This document shows, in pieces, positions 1 to 7,053 of a stretch of 30,280 nucleotides of DNA (position 1 is the first letter of the stretch; the number at the start of each line of letters is the position of its first letter). The position numbers and the translations under genes were made by a program. Source of the DNA: an uncultured Brevundimonas sp. (lineage in GTDB: Bacteria; Pseudomonadota; Alphaproteobacteria; Caulobacterales; Caulobacteraceae). The DNA is taken from positions 1-30,280 of the forward strand of contig CAMPGL010000005.1 of NCBI GenBank assembly GCA_946885435.1. Direction: 5' to 3'. The notes under the pieces were generated by a model. The model searched no databases. It was not told where the DNA came from and worked only from the letters and a program-made list of their open reading frames with translations.

Positions 1-133
1 CCTTGGACTTGCGGCGCTGGCCGTGCTGGCCGGGGCCGTAGGACCGCTTGTTGACCGGGGACTTCGAGCGGCCCCACAGGTTTTCACCCATGGCCCGGTC
101 GAGTTTGTACTTGGCGCTATGGCGCTTGGACAT
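1..133 (-). CDS. rpsD: 30S ribosomal protein S4, N-terminal part (gene runs off the window)
   Basis: The first 44 residues are present and begin [20 protein letters not shown], followed by a [16 protein letters not shown] stretch. This is the typical alphaproteobacterial S4 N-terminus. S4 is a primary assembly protein that binds the 5' domain of 16S rRNA in the small ribosomal subunit. The gene continues beyond base 1, so the S4 RNA-binding domain is outside the window. A GAGAG purine stretch sits about nine bases before the ATG. It is the first gene after trmJ on the same strand but has its own candidate promoter at 258-286, so it need not depend on trmJ transcription. The family call is firm despite the truncation, because the N-terminal sequence is highly conserved. 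Confidence 0.95.
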   Translation of the reverse strand, partial: MSKRHSAKYKLDRAMGENLWGRSKSPVNKRSYGPGQHGQRRKSK

Positions 134-222
134 GACGTCACTCTCTTCTTGATGCGGCCCGGCATCCCCACGATCGGGAATGCGATCTCAACGGCGGTCC
201 ACGCATCGTCCGTAATGGAACG

Positions 223-246
223 CGCCCGGACTTGCGGGTCCGGGCG
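223..246 (-). other. Leader hairpin ahead of rpsD
   Basis: A perfect 9-bp inverted repeat (223-231 with 238-246, 6-base loop) lies between trmJ and rpsD. No T-run follows on either strand, so it is a poor intrinsic terminator. If transcription starts near base 251, the hairpin forms the very 5' end of an rpsD leader of about 118 nt. S4 is known to autoregulate through leader RNA in other phyla, but a similar role here is inference only. Confidence 0.45.
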
Positions 247-257
247 TGAAGGCGCGG

Positions 258-286
258 CTTATGGCCGCCGCGGCCCGCAAAGTCAA
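258..286 (-). promoter_or_regulatory. Candidate rpsD promoter
   Basis: On the minus strand TTGACT (281-286) and CATAAG (258-263) are separated by 17 bases, a sigma-70-like arrangement. The -35 element overlaps the trmJ stop codon (283-285). The start would fall near base 251, leaving a leader of about 118 nt before rpsD. Confidence 0.5.
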
Positions 287-1041
287 TCCGGGGAAGCCTG
301 CGCCCGCTTGGCCAACACCCTGCCCCGCCCCCTGGAGAGCGCGACGATCATGCCTCGCATCATCCGCACCTCCTGGGCCGACAGCCGCGCGCGGCCGAAC
401 AGGGCCCGGATGGCGCGGACCATGGTCGGCTTCTTCTCGGGCGGGTGGAAGAAGCCGCCGTCCTCCAGCTCCGACTCCAGATGCCCGAACATGCCCTCCA
501 GCTCGCCCTGCGGCGCCGGCGGGTCGGCCTCGCCGAGAATGGCCGGCGCGGCGGCATCAAGGCTGAGCCGCCACTCGTAGGCGGTCAGCGCCACGGCTTG
601 CGCCAGGTTCAGCGACTTGTGCCGCTCGTCAACCGGGATGGTGATGATGCCTTGGCACAGCACCAGCTCGTCGGTCTCCAGTCCCGTACGCTCACCTCCG
701 AACAGCAGGCCGACGCTCTGACCGGCGCGCACCTCGGACTGAAGACTCTCCATCGCCTCGTGCGGGGTACGAACTTCCATGCGCAGGTCGCGCGGCCGTC
801 CCGTGGTGGCCCAGACGACCTGCAGATCCGCGATGGCCTCGGGCACGCTGGCGAAGACCTTCACGCCGTCCAGCACCCAGTCCGCCCCGGAGGCCGCGGC
901 CCAGGCGCGGTCCTGGGGCCAGCCATCGCGCGGCGAGACAAGCCTCAGCTCGTCCAGGCCGAAGTTGGCCATGACACGCGCCACCGCGCCGATGTTCTCG
1001 GCCAGCTGCGGCTTGTCGAGGATGACGACCGGCGCGCGCAT
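283..1041 (-). CDS. trmJ: tRNA (cytidine/uridine-32) 2'-O-methyltransferase, TrmJ type
   Basis: This 252-residue SpoU/TrmH-superfamily (SPOUT) enzyme is expected to use S-adenosylmethionine to methylate the ribose of position 32 in the tRNA anticodon loop. Three family motifs are visible. Motif 1 is in KPQLAENIGAVARVMANFG near residue 10, with the Asn and Arg of the active site. Motif 2 is GGERTGL. Motif 3 is SLNLAQAVALTAYEWR. The knot domain is followed by a C-terminal extension rich in Arg and acidic residues, as in TrmJ. The ATG at 1041 is preceded by two in-frame GTG codons at 1047 and 1044; I chose the ATG, but GTG-1047 would place the start one base from the stop of the upstream kinase gene. 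The gene lies directly between the kinase cassette and rpsD. Separation from TrmH-group relatives is by overall resemblance only. Confidence 0.85.
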   Translation of the reverse strand: MRAPVVILDKPQLAENIGAVARVMANFGLDELRLVSPRDGWPQDRAWAAASGADWVLDGVKVFASVPEAIADLQVVWATTGRPRDLRMEVRTPHEAMESLQSEVRAGQSVGLLFGGERTGLETDELVLCQGIITIPVDERHKSLNLAQAVALTAYEWRLSLDAAAPAILGEADPPAPQGELEGMFGHLESELEDGGFFHPPEKKPTMVRAIRALFGRARLSAQEVRMMRGMIVALSRGRGRVLAKRAQASPD

Positions 1042-1048
1042 CACCACG

Positions 1049-2089
1049 TCACAGCGCGAACGACAGATTGGCGCTCAGGCCGACCGGGCCATAGACGTAG
1101 GCGATGTCCGAACTGAGGTCGCGCGCCATGGCCGCGATGATGGTGCGGCCCAGGCCGGAGCCCTTGGGAGCATCCTCCGTCGGCTCGATGCCGACCCCGT
1201 CGTCCTCGACGATCAGCCTCGCCTGTCCCGCACCGGTCGCCTCGAGGCGGACGCGGATCTCGCCGCCCTCTCCGCCGGGATATGCGTATTTCACCGCATT
1301 GGTCACCAGCTCGGCGACCAGCACCCCCACGGCCACCGCCCGGTCGGTCGTGGTCTCCAAGGGCTCAGCCTCAACCCGGATGGAACAGGCGTCCGGACCG
1401 GAACACAGCGACAGCGCCAGTTCCTCCGCCAGACTTCCCAGATAGCCGTCCAGCGACACACGGGTCATGTCGGCGGAGGTGTAGAGCCGCCGGTGGACCT
1501 GGGACACCGCCTCAATCCGCGCCTGGGTGGCGCGGAAGGCTTCCCGCGCCAGCGGGTCCTCGATGGTCCGGCTTTGCAGGGCCACGAAGCTCGACACCAG
1601 CTGCAGCGAGTTGCCCACCCGATGGTTAACCTCCCGCAGCATCGCCTCGGCCCGATCGCGGGCGCGGGCGACTTCGAGGTGGGCGGCCTCGGTCGCCTTG
1701 CGCAGCCTTTCGCGGGCCAGTGCGTCTTCCAGCGCGGCGCGCAACAGGGCCGTGAAGTCGTCCTGCACGTCCTTGATGACGTAGTGCACGGCGCCGGCCC
1801 GCAGGGCCTCGACCGCAAGCCGCCCCTCCTGGGCGCCCGTCACATACACAACCGGAGGCGCTCCGGGGATGGCCCGGATCTCGGGCAGCACTTCCATGCC
1901 GTCGCGCTCGGGCATGTAATGGTCGAGCACGACAAGATCGAAGACCCCGTCGGCGAGCGCCTGAAGCCCGGCGTCGCCGGAGTGCACGCACGTGGTGTCA
2001 TAACCGTGCCGGGCCAGGTCCTTCTGGACCAGGCGACACAGGGCGGGGTCGTCGTCGATATAGAGGAGCCGGACGGGCGCTTCCGTCAT
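1049..2089 (-). CDS. Response regulator-histidine kinase fusion (REC-HisKA_2-HATPase)
   Basis: This soluble 346-residue protein has an N-terminal receiver domain (about 1-120). It has acidic residues D12-D14, phospho-acceptor D56 in VVLDHYMP, T84 and K106. A coiled linker (about 120-150) leads to a HisKA_2-type dimerisation domain with the phospho-accepting His at about 156 in REVNHRVGNSLQLV. The HATPase domain has N box ELVTNAVKYAYP, G1 VEDDGVGI and G2 GSGLGRTII. HisKA_2 and HWE kinases are expanded in alphaproteobacteria and often feed into light, stress or cell-cycle signalling. It lacks transmembrane segments and a separate sensor, so the receiver probably is its input. Its ATG overlaps the stop of the upstream regulator gene (ATGA), which implies translational coupling. 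A plausible chain is membrane kinase to single-domain regulator, then this protein. That order is inference. Confidence 0.88.
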   Translation of the reverse strand: MTEAPVRLLYIDDDPALCRLVQKDLARHGYDTTCVHSGDAGLQALADGVFDLVVLDHYMPERDGMEVLPEIRAIPGAPPVVYVTGAQEGRLAVEALRAGAVHYVIKDVQDDFTALLRAALEDALARERLRKATEAAHLEVARARDRAEAMLREVNHRVGNSLQLVSSFVALQSRTIEDPLAREAFRATQARIEAVSQVHRRLYTSADMTRVSLDGYLGSLAEELALSLCSGPDACSIRVEAEPLETTTDRAVAVGVLVAELVTNAVKYAYPGGEGGEIRVRLEATGAGQARLIVEDDGVGIEPTEDAPKGSGLGRTIIAAMARDLSSDIAYVYGPVGLSANLSFAL

Positions 2090-2511
2090 TCGATGTCTGG
2101 AGCCTGCATCACCGACAGGAACAGACCCAGCTGACGGATCGCATCGGCGAAGCTTTCATACTCGACCGGCTTGGTGATGTAGACGTTGCAGCCCAGGTCG
2201 TAGCAGCGCTGGATCTCGACCTTGTCGTCCGTGGTGGTCAGCACCACCACCGGGGCGCGGCGCAGCCGCTCGTCGGCCTTGAGTTGAGAGAGGATCTCGG
2301 TTCCCTGCATGTCGGGCAGATTGAGGTCGAGCAGAACCAGCAGCGGCCCGTTCTGCTTGACCGAGTCCGAGAAGAGATATTCCAGGGCCGACCCGCCATC
2401 CGCGAAATGCGCGATGTCATTGGCGATGTTCGCCCGGCGGATGTTCTTTTCGATTAGCTTGGCGTGACCGAGGTCGTCCTCGACCATCACGATCTTCACA
2501 GCTTCACTCAT
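2086..2511 (-). CDS. Single-domain response regulator (Rcp1-like)
   Basis: The 141 residues are a stand-alone receiver domain with no output domain. The acidic triad E11-D12-D13 is in VEDDLGH, the phospho-acceptor is D62 in LLDLNLPDMQG, the Thr switch residue is in VVLTTTDD, and K114 is in YITKPVEY. An extended loop between helix 2 and strand 3 (FSDSVKQNGP) is typical of Rcp1-type regulators paired with phytochrome-like and CHASE-domain kinases. The start overlaps the end of the upstream kinase gene by 8 bases, and its own stop overlaps the next start. It most likely shuttles phosphate between the two kinases or acts by protein-protein contact. Its target cannot be read from the sequence. Confidence 0.9.
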   Translation of the reverse strand: MSEAVKIVMVEDDLGHAKLIEKNIRRANIANDIAHFADGGSALEYLFSDSVKQNGPLLVLLDLNLPDMQGTEILSQLKADERLRRAPVVVLTTTDDKVEIQRCYDLGCNVYITKPVEYESFADAIRQLGLFLSVMQAPDIE

Positions 2512-4015
2512 CCGAACCTCCCACGCCGTCGACCGTGAGCCGTTTGGGCAACTTCACCTCGAATGTCGAGCCCTCTCCGAGCGTCGAGGATACGCCGATC
2601 GTGCCGCCCAGACGGCGCACGGTGTTCCTGACGAACGCCAGCCCCAGCCCCTCGCCGGGTCGATCCTGACGTCCCGAGCGGCGGAAGAGCTCGAATATCC
2701 TCTCGTGGTCCTTCTGAGCGACCCCTCGCCCGTTGTCCTCGACTTCGAACACGGCGAGCCCGTCAGCTGTCTCGCGCCCCCTCACCACGATCCGTCCGGG
2801 CCGGTTCGGGTCCAGATACTTCACGGCGTTATCGATCAGGTTGCCGAACACCTGCTCGACCATCAGCCGGTCGCTCTCTACGTCGGGCAGAGGCTCCACG
2901 ACGATCTCCGCCCCAAGGGCCTCGGTCTGGTGATTGACGCTGTCGGCGATGGCCTGGACCAGGCCCGTCATATCCAGCGGCTGGACAGAGAGGTTGCGCC
3001 GACCCTCCCGCGACAGCTTCAGGATCGCATTGATGAGCCGGTCCATCTTTTCGGTCGACGTTCGGATGAACCCGATGGCCTCCGGGATGTCCTCGCGGAC
3101 GGCGGCCGCGGCTTCTGGCACGAGCTGCTCCGGGGCCGAGGTCTCGACCCGGGCGAGCTGCTTCTCGATCGATTTCGCGGCGGCCTGGAGCTCCGAGGTG
3201 TAGCCCATCACATTGACCAACGGCGCGCGCAGGTCGTGACTGACGATGTAGGCGAAGCGCTGGATCTCCTCGTTGGCGGCGACGAGGTCGGCCGTGCGTT
3301 CCCTCACGCGCCGCTCCAGGCTGGTGTTCGCAAGATGGAGCTCGGCCCGGCCGCGCTGGATCACGGCCAGATACCTCAGGAAGATGACGATACAGGCCGC
3401 GGCCACGAGCACGATGAGCACCGTGGAGATTACGGTGATCCAGTAGTTGAACGCCGCGAGACGATCGGCGCCCGCCTGGCGCCCAGCGATCAGCTCGTTC
3501 TCTACCGCGATGATCTCGTCGAGCATGTCGCGGGCCTGCGCCATCAGCTGCGGACCGCGGCCTTGACGGACCACGCCCAGCGCGTCGCCGATCCTGCCCT
3601 GGCGGGTGTCGCGCACCGTCTGCTCAGTCAGTTGCAGACGTTCCTCAAGGACAGGCTGCAGCCGATTCACGCGCTCGGTCTGGGCGGGATTGTCCTGAAC
3701 CAGTTCATGAAGACGCAGGAGCTGCCGGAAGGCGTCGTCACGCGACTCCGCCTCCTGGCTGACGTAGGCCTCGCGACCTGTGAGCATGTACCCACGCTGG
3801 GCGCTTTCGGCCTGGGTCGCGCTGATCACCAGGCGGTTGGCCGTGGCGCGGACCTCATAGGTATGCCTGAGCAGCCGGGTCTGATCCTCGGCGCGCTCAG
3901 CGGCCCAGAGGGAGACGATCCCCGAGGCGATCAGGGCGACGAAGCCGACCGATAGCAGGGCCAGGATGCGCGCCCCGATGCCGGAGTGCTTCAGGGTCTG
4001 CGCCAGGGTCTGCAA
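2504..4015 (-). CDS. Membrane sensor histidine kinase with CHASE3 domain
   Basis: The 503-residue inner-membrane kinase has a first membrane segment at about 16-38 and a periplasmic helical CHASE3-type domain at about 40-188. The hallmark TQAESAQRGYMLTG begins near residue 67. A second membrane segment spans about 192-214. A coiled coil (about 220-250) leads into HisKA, with H260 in YIVSHDLRAPL. The HATPase domain has N box FGNLIDNAVKYLDP, G1 VEDNGRGV and G2 EGLGLAFVR. The stretch after the H box is long and ends in STEKMDRLINAILKLSR, as in phytochrome-related kinases. The start is TTG: an in-frame TGA lies four codons upstream, there is no ATG near the first membrane helix, and GAGCGAGA precedes it at a suitable distance. 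It is the first gene of the cassette, 82 bases after flhA, so read-through from the flagellar operon is possible. The ligand is unknown. Confidence 0.88.
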   Translation of the reverse strand: MQTLAQTLKHSGIGARILALLSVGFVALIASGIVSLWAAERAEDQTRLLRHTYEVRATANRLVISATQAESAQRGYMLTGREAYVSQEAESRDDAFRQLLRLHELVQDNPAQTERVNRLQPVLEERLQLTEQTVRDTRQGRIGDALGVVRQGRGPQLMAQARDMLDEIIAVENELIAGRQAGADRLAAFNYWITVISTVLIVLVAAACIVIFLRYLAVIQRGRAELHLANTSLERRVRERTADLVAANEEIQRFAYIVSHDLRAPLVNVMGYTSELQAAAKSIEKQLARVETSAPEQLVPEAAAAVREDIPEAIGFIRTSTEKMDRLINAILKLSREGRRNLSVQPLDMTGLVQAIADSVNHQTEALGAEIVVEPLPDVESDRLMVEQVFGNLIDNAVKYLDPNRPGRIVVRGRETADGLAVFEVEDNGRGVAQKDHERIFELFRRSGRQDRPGEGLGLAFVRNTVRRLGGTIGVSSTLGEGSTFEVKLPKRLTVDGVGGSDE

Positions 4016-4097
4016 AGCCGGTCTCGCTCAATTCATTCGGCGCGCCACAAGCCACGCCGGGCGACGCGCGGCAAGAACCTTCGCGGTCTCGCCGTCT

Positions 4098-6188
4098 TCA
4101 GACCACCCCGACGGTCTTCAGCCGCGCCTTGGGATGAACTTCGTTCTGGCTCATCACGACGGTCTGTCCGCGGAAGCGCTCGATGATCGAGCGGACGTAA
4201 GGACGGATGCCGGGTCCGGTTAGCAGCACCGCCGCCTCGCCCATCTGCGCCGCGCGCTCGAAGGTGTCGCGCACCGAGCGGATGAACTCCTGCAGCTTGG
4301 AAGGCGCCATGGCCAACTGGCGCTCCTCGCCGTTTCCGACCATGGCGTCGGCGAAGGCGGCCTCCCACTCGGGCGACAGGGTGATGATCGGCAGCTGACC
4401 GTCCGGCCCCTGGTTCTGCCAACAGAGCTGCTTGGCCAGGCGGGTGCGGACGTGCTCGACCAGGTTCGTCACGCTCGACGTGTGGGGCGCGGCCTCGGCC
4501 AGGCCTTCCAGGATGGTCGGCAGGTCCCGGATCGAGACCCGCTCGCGCAACAGGGCCTGAAGCACCCGCTGGATCGTCGTGGTGGTCACCACCGACGGGA
4601 CGAGGTCCTCGACCAGCTTCTTCTGCTCGGTCGGAAGCTCCTTCAGCAGCTTCTGCACCTCGGCATAGGACAGAAGGTCCGGCATGTTGTCCTTGAGGAT
4701 CTCGGTCAGGTGCGTGGTCAGCACCGTCGAGGGATCGACTAGGGTATAGCCGCGGAAGGTGGCTTCTTCGCGCAGGCCTTCGTCCACCCAGGTCGCCGGC
4801 AGGCCGAAGGCGGGCTCGCGGACATGTTCGCCCGGCAGGTCGACCTGGCGGCCATGCGGATCCATCGCCATGAGCTGGCCAAGCCGCACCTCGCCGGCCC
4901 CGGCCTCCATCTCCTTGATGCGGATGGCGTAGCCCTGAGTCGCCAGCCGCATATTGTCGAGGATGCGCACCGGCGGCATCACGAAGCCGAACTCGGCCGC
5001 AAGCGTGCGCCTCAGCGCCTTGATCTGGTCGGTCAGGCGGCGGCCCTCGAGGTCGTTGATCAGGCTGAGCAAGGCGTAGCCCAGCTCGATCTTCACGTCG
5101 TCGATGGCCAGCGTGTTGGAGATCGGCTCCTCGGCCGGTTCGGCCGGTGTGGAGCTTTCCACGACCGGTTCGGGCTCCAGCCGCTTGCGCCCTTGCCGCC
5201 ACGCCAGCACGCCGGCGCCCGCCGCGATGGCGGCGAACGGAAGCAGCGGCATGCCAGGGATCAGGCCGATCACGCCCGCGGCGGCCGAGACCATGCCCAG
5301 GCTGACAGGGTTGGTGGCCAGCTGGCTGACCATGGCCTTGTCGGCCGAGCCTTCGACCCCAGCCTTGGACACCAGGAAGCCCGCCGCGATCGAGACGATC
5401 AGGGCCGGCACCTGGGTGACCAGACCATCACCGATGGTCAGGACGACGTAGGAGTTGGCCGCCGCCCCCGCCTCCATGCCGTGCTGGAGCATGCCGATCA
5501 GCACGCCGCCGATGGCGTTGATGGCGGTGATAATCAGGCCGGCGACAGCGTCGCCGCGCACGAATTTGGACGCGCCGTCCATGGCGCCGAAGAAGGTCGA
5601 TTCCTGCTCCAGCTCCTTGCGCCGGCGCTTGGCCTCGTTCTCGTCGATCAGGCCGGAAGACAGGTCGGCGTCGATCGCCATCTGCTTGCCCGGCATGGAA
5701 TCCAGGGTGAAGCGCGCGCTCACCTCGGCGATGCGGGTCGAGCCCTTGGTGATGACGACGAAGTTCACCACCAGCAGGATGGCGAAGACGATCAGGCCGA
5801 TGACGAAGCTGCCGCTCATCATCAGATTGCCGAAGGCTTCGATGATCTGGCCGGCGCTGGCCGTACCCTCGTGGCCGTGGGACAGCACCAGGCGCGTCGA
5901 AGCCAGGTTCAGGCCCAGCCGGAACAGGGTCGCGACCAACAGCACCGTCGGGAAGACGGCGAAATCGAGCGGCTTCTTGATGAGCAGCGCCGTCATCAGG
6001 ATCAGCACCGAGGACATGATCGAGATGGCCAGGAGCAGGTCCAGCACCATCGTCGGGATCGGGACGATCAGCAGGACGACGATGAGCAGGACACCCAGCG
6101 CCATCGCGACTTCGCCGCGATAGAGCCAGCCCCAGACTTCCTTGCCGCTGGGACGCGCGGCGTTGAAGTTGGCGAAGGCGTCAGACAT
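4098..6188 (-). CDS. flhA: Flagellar type III export gate protein FlhA
   Basis: FlhA forms the nonameric ring of the flagellar export gate in the inner membrane inside the MS ring. It couples proton flow to export and docks chaperone-substrate complexes with its cytoplasmic ring. At 696 residues the length is normal. The N-terminal half carries about eight membrane segments (roughly 27-320). It includes the FHIPEP-family signature around LLVATLFRLGLNLASTR and the conserved cytoplasmic loop with FTLDSMPGKQMAIDADL. The C-terminal cytoplasmic domain starts near residue 355 (NTLAIDDVKIELGYAL). The ATG at 6188 overlaps the end of the upstream beta-lactamase gene by 8 bases, so flhA translation is probably coupled to that gene. 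It is the last flagellar gene here, in the order known from the Caulobacter fliF operon region. Confidence 0.97.
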   Translation of the reverse strand: MSDAFANFNAARPSGKEVWGWLYRGEVAMALGVLLIVVLLIVPIPTMVLDLLLAISIMSSVLILMTALLIKKPLDFAVFPTVLLVATLFRLGLNLASTRLVLSHGHEGTASAGQIIEAFGNLMMSGSFVIGLIVFAILLVVNFVVITKGSTRIAEVSARFTLDSMPGKQMAIDADLSSGLIDENEAKRRRKELEQESTFFGAMDGASKFVRGDAVAGLIITAINAIGGVLIGMLQHGMEAGAAANSYVVLTIGDGLVTQVPALIVSIAAGFLVSKAGVEGSADKAMVSQLATNPVSLGMVSAAAGVIGLIPGMPLLPFAAIAAGAGVLAWRQGRKRLEPEPVVESSTPAEPAEEPISNTLAIDDVKIELGYALLSLINDLEGRRLTDQIKALRRTLAAEFGFVMPPVRILDNMRLATQGYAIRIKEMEAGAGEVRLGQLMAMDPHGRQVDLPGEHVREPAFGLPATWVDEGLREEATFRGYTLVDPSTVLTTHLTEILKDNMPDLLSYAEVQKLLKELPTEQKKLVEDLVPSVVTTTTIQRVLQALLRERVSIRDLPTILEGLAEAAPHTSSVTNLVEHVRTRLAKQLCWQNQGPDGQLPIITLSPEWEAAFADAMVGNGEERQLAMAPSKLQEFIRSVRDTFERAAQMGEAAVLLTGPGIRPYVRSIIERFRGQTVVMSQNEVHPKARLKTVGVV

Positions 6189-7053
6189 GGCCGAGCGCCC
6201 CCAGGGCCCGGCGCGTGGCCTCAGCGATCACGGCGTCACGCTGCTCGGCAGACGAGCCTTCGGCGCCCTCGTAATAGATGGCCAGCAGGATCTCGGACGC
6301 TCCCGAGGGATAGATGATCGCGATGTCGTTGGCGTGGATGGTCCCGCTCGTGCCGGTCTTGTGCGCGACGGTCCAGCCGGCAGGCACGCCCGCGCGGATC
6401 CTTTCCGCCCCTGTGGGCGAACCGATCATCCAGCCGGCAAGCAGTTCGCGCCGCTCGGCGTCCAGCACGGGCTCGGCGCCGACAAGCACGGCCTCAAGGT
6501 TGGACACGGTCTGAAGCGGCGTCGTGGTGTCGAGGTCGCCATCCGGGTGGTTCAAAGCGGTTTCCCACCGATCGACCCGGGTGACGTCATCGCCGACGCG
6601 CCGGTACCAGGCCTGAAAGGCACTCAGGCCGCCCAGCTCGCGGATCAGCAGGTTCGCCGCGGTGTTGTCGCTCACCTCGACGGCGGCCTGGCACAGCCGC
6701 TCGACGGTCGCGGCTCCACCAACGAAGCTTTCGGTCACCGGCGCGTGGAAGACGATGTCCGCCTGGGTCACCGGCACGGGCCGGTCGAGCCGCTCCTCGC
6801 CCCGCTGCACGCGCTCCAGCGTCGCCGCCGCCAGGAAGGCCTTGAAGGTCGAGCAATAGAGAAAGCGCTCGGCCCCGCGCCACGACACCTGGCCAAGCGA
6901 GCTCGAGGCGAACAGGCCCAACCGCCCACCGGCTTCCAGGCTCGCGAGATCGAGGTCGGACGCCGCCGCGGTCGCAGGCGCGCTCAGGCAAGCGCCCAGT
7001 AGGGGCGCAACGCCAACACCCAGCGCACCCGCGATAATGGACCTTCGGTCCAT
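6181..7053 (-). CDS. Class A beta-lactamase, predicted Tat lipoprotein, inside the flagellar operon
   Basis: The 290-residue serine beta-lactamase has all class A landmarks: S68-x-x-K71 (CSTFK), SDN at 128-130, omega-loop Glu at about 164 in RWETALN, an IRAGVPAGW stretch and KTG at 232-234. A Cys precedes the catalytic Ser, as in several carbapenemases, but the position after KTGT is Ser rather than the Cys needed for their disulfide, so no spectrum is claimed. The N-terminus has twin arginines (DRRSIIAG) and a lipobox LLGAC with Cys22, predicting Tat export and lipid anchoring. Its ATG shares one base with the flbD stop (TGATG) and its end overlaps flhA by 8 bases, so it is tightly built into the operon. 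It would hydrolyse beta-lactams in the periplasm. A peptidoglycan-related role during flagellum assembly is speculation. Confidence 0.93.
   Translation of the reverse strand: MDRRSIIAGALGVGVAPLLGACLSAPATAAASDLDLASLEAGGRLGLFASSSLGQVSWRGAERFLYCSTFKAFLAAATLERVQRGEERLDRPVPVTQADIVFHAPVTESFVGGAATVERLCQAAVEVSDNTAANLLIRELGGLSAFQAWYRRVGDDVTRVDRWETALNHPDGDLDTTTPLQTVSNLEAVLVGAEPVLDAERRELLAGWMIGSPTGAERIRAGVPAGWTVAHKTGTSGTIHANDIAIIYPSGASEILLAIYYEGAEGSSAEQRDAVIAEATRRALGALGHV

Noticed and set aside
5455..6123. Long plus-strand open frame opposite flhA
   Set aside because: High GC keeps antisense frames open. The translation has no family features and flhA is certain.
6181..7053. Beta-lactamase gene as a recently acquired resistance element
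   Set aside because: No insertion sequence, integron site or repeat flanks it, the base composition looks like its neighbours, and both ends overlap flagellar genes.
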